From Ampullaceana balthica (taxonomy: Eukaryota; Mollusca; Gastropoda; Lymnaeidae), in the NCBI GenBank assembly GCA_944989445.1, contig CALYLW010000343.1:437501-501500 (forward strand): a DNA stretch of 64,000 nucleotides. Reading direction: 5' to 3'. The notes below the pieces were generated by a model, which worked only from the letters and a program-made list of their open reading frames with translations, ran no database searches and had not been told where the DNA came from. Made by a program: the position numbers and the translations under genes. Positions 57,802 through 64,000 of this stretch are shown here, piece by piece (positions within the stretch are counted from its first letter, which is position 1; the number at the start of each line of letters is the position of its first letter).

Positions 57802-57804
<3 letters not shown>

Positions 57805-57889
<85 letters not shown>
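57805..57889. repeat. (TA)n microsatellite
   Basis: About 42 uninterrupted TA dinucleotides, able to form a cruciform or hairpin. Confidence 0.97.
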
Positions 57890-57892
<3 letters not shown>

Positions 57893-58019
57893 TAAAAGTC
57901 TTTCTCATTAAAAAAAATGTATCTCAAATGTTGCCAAAGACAGAACTTAAGATAATTTAGAGCTTAATAAATAAATAAATGACTTGGTACTTCACATGGA
58001 GTCTTGGATAATTGTGATC

Positions 58020-58468
58020 ATAGTTTGATACACATCCGTGTAAACCTTGTAGTTTGATACACATCCGTGTAAACCTTGTAGTTTGATACACATCCGTGTA
58101 AACCTTGTAGTTTGATACACATACGTGTAAACCTTGTAGTTTGATACATAACGTGTAAACCTTGTAGTTTGATACATAACGTGTAAACCTTGTAGTTTGA
58201 TACATAACGTGTAAACCTTGTAGTTTGATACACATACGTGTAAACCTTGTAGTTTGATACATAACGTGTAAACCTTGTAGTTTGATACATAACGTGTAAA
58301 CCTTGTAGTTTGATACATAACGTGTAAACCTTGTAGTTTGATACATAACGTGTAAACCTTGTACTTTGATACACATCCGTGTAAACCTTGTAGTTTGATA
58401 CACAACGTGTAAACCTTGTAGTTTGATACATAACGTGTAAACCTTGTACTTTGATACACATCCGTGTA
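58020..58468. repeat. 28/30-bp minisatellite, about 16 copies
   Basis: Units of TAGTTTGATACACATCCGTG plus TAAACCTTG alternate with a shorter TACATAACGTG form. The forms occur in blocks. Confidence 0.95.
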
Positions 58469-58794
58469 AACATTTACACATCTTTACTCTGACGTCACTC
58501 TTGTGTTTGTTCTTTGAGTATTTTTTTAAAACTGAATATTTAATGTTGCTGCTCTTTCACAAAGCACTCCTGCCTTCTAATCATGTCTCCCCCGTAACTC
58601 TACCTATGAAGTGTTTCACTCATGTAACGCATAAATTCCAAGTTAGTTATTAATTAATTTGTTTTAACCACATTGTGAAGTCCCCCCAGACGCTAAGGGG
58701 AGTTCACTCGGTGCTGAAGCCAGTGGAACTATTCTGGGTAGTCGGACATCTTTATGTCCTTAAAATTAGCTACCCCCCGAACCAAAGAAAAATT

Positions 58795-59318
58795 CGAACT
58801 CTCATATCTACAAACATCTGTCATGTCTACAAACGTCTGTCATGTCTAAAAACGTCTGTCATGTCTGCAAACATCTGTCACATCTACAAACATCTGTCAT
58901 GTTTAAAAACGGCTGTCATGTCTACAAACATCTGTCATGTCTAAAAACTAAAAACGTTGTCATGTCTGCAAACATATGCCATGTCTACAAACATCTGTCA
59001 TATCTACAAACATCTGTCATGTCTACAAACATCTGTCATGTCAACAAACATCTGTCATGTTTACAAACATATGTCATATCTACAAACATCTGTCATGTCT
59101 ACAATCATCTGTCATGTCTACAAACATCTGTCATGTCTACAAACATATGTCATATCTACAAACATCTGTCATATCAACAAACATCTGTCATGTCTACAAA
59201 CATATGTCATATCTACAAACATCTGTCATATCAACAAACATCTGTCATGTCTACAAACATATGTCATATCTACAAACATCTGTCATATCAACAAACATCT
59301 GTCATGTCTACAAACTTC
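58795..59318. repeat. 19-bp minisatellite, about 27 copies
   Basis: Units of CATGTCTACAAACATCTGT. On the right a block of three unit types (ATATGTCATATC, ATCTGTCATATCAAC, ATCTGTCATGTC) repeats three times, a 57-bp higher-order unit. Confidence 0.95.
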
Positions 59319-59550
59319 TTTATCACATCTCCAAACGTTGGGGGTGATTTATTTCATTTATAAAACGCTGCAAGGCTAATAAGAGAGACAACTGATGGAA
59401 TAAGTTTAAAATCGGTTTCATAGAGCTTCGCTCCCTTTTCTGTTGACAATCTTTTTAGTTAAAATGTCTTTAATTGAAATAAAATATTGACAGCGAACAC
59501 TTACCATTGACAATTAAACATAACCAGTCAGATTTATTGATTACAAAAAT
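59319..59550. other. Spacer
   Basis: No gene recognised. Confidence 0.4.
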
Positions 59551-59551
59551 C

Positions 59552-60631
59552 AATATTGAAAGTGATGCAACTGTTTATTGAAAGTGATGCAACTGTTTAT
59601 TGAAAGTGATGCAACTGTTCATTGAAAGTGATGCAACTGTTTATTGAAAGTGATGCAACTGTTTATTGAAAGTGATGCAACTGTTTATTGAAAGTGATGC
59701 AACTGTTTATTGAAAGTGATGCAACTGTTTATTGAAAGTGATGCAACTGTTCATTGAAAGTGATGCAACTGTTTATTGAAAGTGATGCAACTGTTTATTG
59801 AAAGTGATGCAACTGTTTATTGAAAGTGATGCAACTGTTTATTGAAAGTGATGCAACTGTTTATTGAAAGTGATGCAACTGTTTATTGAAAGTGATGCAA
59901 CTGTTTATTGAAAGTGATGCAACTGTTTATTGAAAGTGATGCAACTGTTTATTGAAAGTGATGCAACTGTTCATTGAAAGGGATGCAACTGTTTATTGAA
60001 AGTGATGCAACTGTTTATTGAAAGTGATGCAACTGTTCATTGAAAGGGATGCAACTGTTTATTGAAAGTGATGCAACTGTTCATTGAAAGGGATGCAACT
60101 GTTTATTGAAAGTGATGCAACTGTTTATTGAAAGTGATGCAACTGTTCATTGAAAGTGATGCAACTGTTTATTGAAAGTGATGCAACTGTTTATTGAAAG
60201 TGATGCAACTGTTCATTGAAAGGGATGCAACTGTTTATTGAAAGTGATGCAACTGTTCATTGAAAGTGATGCAACTGTTTATTGAAAGTGATGCAACTGT
60301 TTATTGAAAGTGATGCAACTGTTCATTGAAAGTGATGCAACTGTTTATTGAAAGTGATGCAACTGTTCATTGAAAGGGATGCAACTGTTCATTGAAAGGG
60401 ATGCAACTGTTTATTGAAAGTGATGCAACTGTTTATTGAAAGTGATGCAACTGTTTATTGAAAGTGATGCAACTGTTCATTGAAAGGGATGCAACTGTTC
60501 ATTGAAAGTGATGCAACTGTTTATTGAAAGTGATGCAACTGTTCATTGAAAGGGATGCAACTGTTTATTGAAAGTGATGTAACTGTTTATTGAAAGTGAT
60601 GCAACTGTTTATTGAAAGTGATGTAACTGTT
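59552..60631. repeat. 22-bp minisatellite, about 49 copies
   Basis: Units of TATTGAAAGTGATGCAACTG plus TT. In the right half, TTCATTG and GAAAGGGATG variants usually occur together in the same copy, so a two-change haplotype has spread. Confidence 0.97.
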
Positions 60632-60743
60632 CAATTTTCCTAAATTCTCGGTGAAGTTAAGAGCAACCACCACTGAAGTACACTAGAATCAAAAAACGTT
60701 TTTCTGCTTCTAAAGGTAGTTAACGAGCAGATTGTACCAGGAG

Positions 60744-61525
60744 GGCTGCCTACGAGCGTAGAGGGTTGTATACGAGTGGAGAGAGTCGCCTACGAGTGGA
60801 GAGAGTCGCCTACGAGTGGAGAAGGTTTCCTACGAGTGGAGAAGGTTTCCTACGAGTGGAGAGGAGAAGGTTTCGTACGAGTGGAGAAGGTTTCCTACGA
60901 GTGGAGAGGAGAAGGGTTCGTACGAGTGGAGAGGGTTGCCTACAAGTGGAGAGAGTCGCCTACGAGTGGAGAGGGTTTCCTACAAGTGGAGAGGGTTGTC
61001 TACGAGTGGAGAGGGTCGCCTACGGGAGGAGAGGGTTTCCTACGAGTCGAAAGTGGTGTCTACGAATTCAGAGGGTCACCTACGAGAGGACAGGGTTGCC
61101 TTCGAGTGTAGAGGTTTGTCTACGAGTGTAGTGGGTTGCCTACGAGTGGAGAGGGTCGCCTACGGGAGGAGAGGGTTTCCTACGAGCGGAAAGTGTTGTC
61201 TACGAGTACGAGTAGAAAGGGGTGCCTACGGGAGGAGAGGGTTGTCTACGGGAGGAGAGGGTTGTCTACGATTGGAGAGGTTGTCTACGAGTGGAGTGGG
61301 TTGCCTACGAGTAGAAGGTTTGCACACCAGGGGAGAGGGTTACCTAGGAGGGGAGATGGTTGCCTACGACTGAAAAGGGTTGCCTACGATTGGAGAGGTT
61401 GTCTACGAGTGGAGTGGGTTGCCTACGAGTAGAAGGTTTGCACACCAGGGGAGAGGGTTACCTAGGAGGGGAGATGGTTGCCTACGACTGAAAAGGGTTG
61501 CCTACGATTGGAGAGGTTGTCTACG
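60744..61525. repeat. 21-bp minisatellite, about 37 copies, with higher-order duplication
   Basis: Units of CCTACGAGTGGAGAGGGTTG. A block of about 119 bp containing TTTGCACACCAGGGGAGAGG and TACCTAGGAGGGGAGATGG occurs twice (about 61270-61388 and 61389-61507). Open frames with a 7-residue period are artefacts. Confidence 0.95.
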
Positions 61526-62005
61526 GCATTAGTTCTTGTGTCTGCGATTCCTTTGGTGAAACTAACAACTATATTTACAAGTTCACTAGTGAAGCCAAAA
61601 CATGAGTCTGACGTGAAAGTCCTCGCGTGGGGTGTGTAGTTCCTAAGACTTACATTTCCTGTCTCACTTATCGCAGCTGTCAAAGACGATTGGCGGGGAG
61701 ATAACACAGTTTTATTGAGACCCGAGTTCTTCTCCCTTAAGTCATAGACAATGCTTCAAGTTAGCGGCTGAGGAAAAAATTAATAAGGGCAGAGATCAAA
61801 CATCTTGACTTTAGATCGAAAACAGAAACCCGTTACAGTAACTGTCAAGGTCATTGCTTGAAATTAATTTACTAACACAAGTTGGACAGCGATCAAATCG
61901 TAAGCATTATATAATTGCAATCTTTTTATTAAACATAAAGATTTTATAAATAATTTATTATTGTAACCAGTAATTATTGTATAAACGTGTTTTTTATGCC
62001 ACGAG
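61526..62005. other. Spacer upstream of the PhyH gene
   Basis: No upstream PhyH exon could be identified here. Confidence 0.4.
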
Positions 62006-62010
62006 TTAAA

Positions 62011-62088
62011 GTAAGACACGTAAAGATAACACACGTTAAAATAACACACGTTAAAACAACACACGTTAAAATAACACACCTTAAAATA
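62011..62088. repeat. 16-bp tandem repeat, about 5 copies
   Basis: Copies of ACACGTTAAAATAAC. Lies just left of the first visible PhyH exon. Confidence 0.93.
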
Positions 62089-62148
62089 ATTTGCGTGTTG
62101 AACATTTGAAATAGTAATATTTGTGTCGTCTGTATTCATCGCTTTCAG

Positions 62149-62262
62149 TTGAACTCTCGTAACCAGGGCTGTTACCTTGGTGACACTATGATGTCAGACG
62201 ATGGTTCTAAAGACTGGAGCCTGCTCCATGAGTCGAGTGGAGCCCTCTTTGACCCCGTGAAG
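62149..62262 (+). CDS. PhyH-like dioxygenase gene, exon 1 in view
   Basis: If internal, the exon starts after the TCGCTTTCAG acceptor and reads LNSRNQGCYLGDTMMSDDGS then KDWSLLHESSGALFDPVK, 38 codons, phase 0. The donor is AAG followed by GTTTGA. Alternatively translation starts at ATG 62188 (A at -3), giving MMSDDGSKDW as the N-terminus, with everything before it untranslated. I favour the Met start slightly, because PhyH domains of this group usually begin just after this point. The next exon continues in frame. Confidence 0.6.
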
Positions 62263-62502
62263 GTTTGACACAACTTACAATGCCAGCTAACTCGTCGAGA
62301 TGTTTTTATGTAATGCGAACTTTTAATAAAATACGTCTAATTTAAAAAAGGATTTCAAAGTTAAAACAAAGTTCATTTACCACGTCATATTTATATGTTT
62401 AATTTTCCCATTAGATTTATCTCCCCTCACCAAACACCACATCCAGAATTTTCTCTGCTTGCTGGAATTTTCTGAGCTTTAATCTTTTGCTGACGTCACC
62501 AG

Positions 62503-62640
62503 GACAAGCGAGACTGGGACCAGTATCGGCTAACACCGGATGACGTCAGCACGTTTCAGAGGGACGGCTACATCAACCACGTCCGGGTGCTGACTGAGGA
62601 GCAGTGTGACCGCATCCTCCAGGACTACCGGCACTTCATG
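62503..62640 (+). CDS. PhyH-like dioxygenase gene, exon 2 in view
   Basis: 46 codons, phase 0, between a CACCAG acceptor and a GTCAGT donor. It reads LTPDDVSTFQRDGYINHVRV then LTEEQCDRILQDYRHFM. This matches the start of phytanoyl-CoA dioxygenase (PhyH) domains: a helix-forming 'x-TPeQv-xFxrDGyi' entry followed by 'LtxeqCdril'. These enzymes are cupin-fold Fe(II)/2-oxoglutarate oxygenases. The metal-binding HxD..H residues come much later in the domain and lie outside the window. This exon is duplicated at 45923-46060. Confidence 0.8.
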
Positions 62641-62921
62641 GTCAGTGGTCAGTTGGTCTGTGGTCAGCTGATTGGGTTTTAATTATTTCAAAGTCAAGTT
62701 CATATACTTGTGTTACCATAGCCGATACAATAACGGTCAAGGCACATTCACAAAAAAAAGTGGGGGGGGGAGAGAGATTAATGATCATATACTCATGGAG
62801 AGGAATATTTCTACAAATGATGTACATATTTTTACACGATGGAACCAATCAAAAATTTCGGGGAGTTAGGTCTTTGTGGTCACGTTTTTTGTTTTTGATT
62901 TTTGTTGACCATAATGAGGGC

Positions 62922-62990
62922 TGCCAACTGCCCACTGCCAACTGCCCACTGCCCACTGCCAACTGCCCACTGCCAACTGCCCACTGTTCC
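62922..62990. repeat. Short repeat of ACTGCC words in the intron
   Basis: About nine alternating copies of CAACTGC and CCACTGC, in the intron before PhyH exon 3. Confidence 0.85.
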
Positions 62991-63052
62991 TGTTTCATTC
63001 TATAAATAAAATCATACAAAACTTTATTATACATTTGAACCTCTTCCTCTAG

Positions 63053-63202
63053 GATGACCAGGAACGACCACCCAACATGCATTTACTGTACGAGTACCAC
63101 AGGAACCAGTCGGGGGATGACGGCAACGTACTGATGCACGCCCTTGGCCACTGGAGAGTTACTGCTCTCTTCCACGACTTGGTCTTCCTACCAACAGTTG
63201 TA
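63053..63202 (+). CDS. PhyH-like dioxygenase gene, exon 3 in view
   Basis: 50 codons, phase 0, from a CTTCCTCTAG acceptor to a GTAAGC donor. It reads DDQERPPNMHLLYEYHRNQS then GDDGNVLMHALGHWRVTALF and ends HDLVFLPTVV. The 'HALGHWRvtplfHDLvFLPxvv' pattern is characteristic of the substrate-side part of PhyH domains in this subfamily, according to my memory of such proteins. The gene continues beyond 64000, so its exact substrate cannot be inferred. Confidence 0.8.
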
Positions 63203-63207
63203 GTAAG

Positions 63208-63600
63208 CGATTCTCATTGGCTTTATACATATACTGTACCACTCATTCTGATTGGCTTTATACATATACTGTACCGCTCATTCTGATCAGAGGCGTCTTT
63301 ACACCATTTTGGGCCCGCGGGCAAAGAAACAGTGTTGGGCCCATGGGCAAAGAAAGAGTGCCCTCCCCACCCAGGAATAAAAAATAAATATACATAATAT
63401 ATTTAAATAAACATATTCCCATGGGGCCCCTATGCTCGTGGGCCCCCGGGCAAATGCCCAACGGGCCTATGCGTTAAGGCGGCCCTGATTCTGATTGGCT
63501 ATATAATTATACCACTCATTCTGATTGGCTATATAATTATACCACTCATTCTGATTGGCTATATAATTATACCACTGACTCTGATTGGCGATATAATTAT
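63208..63600. repeat. 30-bp minisatellite in a PhyH intron, split by a MITE
   Basis: Units of CATTCTGATTGGCTATATAA plus TTATACCACT. They begin with a slightly different TTTATACATATACTG form at 63218 and resume after the MITE at 63488. Each unit carries an ATTGG (inverted CCAAT) word. Confidence 0.92.
63288..63487. mobile_element. hAT-type MITE, 200 bp
   Basis: Perfect 8-bp target duplications ATTCTGAT (63280-63287 and 63488-63495). Ends CAGAGGCGTCTTTA and, reversed, CAGGGCCGCCTTAACG. The interior is rich in GGGCCC. Inserted in the 30-bp array inside a PhyH intron. Confidence 0.88.
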
Positions 63601-63603
63601 AAT

Positions 63604-63700
63604 ATGGCTGCGGAAATTAACGATTAATTTCTCTATTAATCGTTAAAAAATTTTAACAATTAAAATTTTGTTAACGATTAATCGACCCACCTCTTAAAAA
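63604..63700. repeat. AT-rich palindromic patch
   Basis: TTAACGATTAAT occurs in both orientations (63618, 63640, 63672). Probably a transposon end; not assigned. Confidence 0.45.
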
Positions 63701-63862
63701 TGTACTGGAAGTCAAAAAGTAACATATTTTGGCCGATAAATATAAACTTATTTCCGACGATTACACAAACATTTTGGTTTTAAACTATTGACTGACATGA
63801 ATGCTCAAAATGTTGATAAAGGTTATTGTGTCCATTGAGAGAAATCGTCGTTTTCCTACCAT

Positions 63863-64000
63863 GCAATTTTCCCTCTAAGTTTAGGCTTTGATGGTTCGTG
63901 TGCAAAGTTTAAAAAAAACAACACGTGTGCAAAGATGCACAACGTCCATTTTTGTGCAATATTTTACCAAATTTGCTGCACGGTTATTCTAAACTCCTTT
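63863..64000. mobile_element. Partial MITE with CAATNTTCCCTCTAAG end, cut by window edge
   Basis: CAATTTTCCCTCTAAGTTTA, and further in GTGTGCAAAGATGCACAACG and TTTGCTGCACGG, resemble the CAATGTTCCCT MITE at 41754-41936. The right end is outside the window. Confidence 0.45.

Noticed and set aside
1..64000. CRISPR array
   Set aside because: Arrays here are head-to-tail repeats without unique spacers, and the DNA is clearly eukaryotic.

Overview
This is eukaryotic, animal-type nuclear DNA, not bacterial. It has spliced exons with GT..AG borders, non-LTR retrotransposons with microsatellite tails, a tRNA-headed SINE, hAT-type DNA transposons with 8-bp target duplications, and extreme minisatellite density. 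A lophotrochozoan, perhaps a mollusc, is my best guess, but no sequence here proves it. By eye, tandem arrays with unit lengths of 10 to 79 bp fill about half of the window. Almost all long open frames are by-products of these arrays, not genes.

The only confidently recognisable host gene is at the right edge. Three consecutive phase-0 exons on the + strand (62149-62262, 62503-62640, 63053-63202) encode the N-terminal part of a phytanoyl-CoA dioxygenase (PhyH)-like Fe(II)/2-oxoglutarate oxygenase. The gene runs off the right end, so its catalytic residues are not in view. The middle exon and the intron before it are duplicated about 16.6 kb upstream (45746-46080). There the frame and both splice sites are intact, and pieces of a 29-bp minisatellite lie on both sides. 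Weaker candidate exons lie at 8174-8230, 10020-10060, 27330-27468 and, on the - strand, 55619-55664. The last encodes a short hydrophobic N-terminus and has a perfect NRF1-type palindrome about 145 bp upstream.

Mobile elements: (1) a 1301-bp internally deleted hAT copy (11093-12393) with decayed transposase remnants; (2) two near-identical copies of a roughly 1.28-kb non-autonomous hAT-type element (19993-21268 and 47825-49106), each with a perfect 8-bp target duplication; (3) hAT-type MITEs at 34683-35349, 57123-57268 and 63288-63487; (4) a 5'-truncated LINE whose ORF ends in a C2H2 finger (26039-27329); (5) two nearly identical 5'-truncated Jockey/CR1/L2-type LINE copies (31505-32612 and 53141-53631, - strand), whose 3' end is shared with the SINE at 56014-56297; (6) a family of fold-back repeats with a TCGATCGA core.

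Layout: 1-9.2 kb is mostly minisatellites, including a nested 11-bp/122-bp array and a 24-bp array with 12 perfect TGACGTCA (CRE) sites. From 9.2 to 17 kb are a candidate first exon, the internally deleted hAT and fold-back repeats. From 17 to 26 kb the sequence is almost pure arrays, one interrupted by a hAT element. From 26 to 37 kb LINEs, arrays and MITEs alternate. From 37.6 to 52.4 kb there are more arrays, the duplicated PhyH exon and the second hAT copy. From 52.7 to 58 kb is an AT-rich, array-poor island holding a LINE, the SINE and the NRF1/short-exon candidate. From 58 to 61.5 kb arrays return, followed by the PhyH gene. A recurring theme is that transposons have landed inside arrays, and that some array units resemble neighbouring transposon ends or exon borders.
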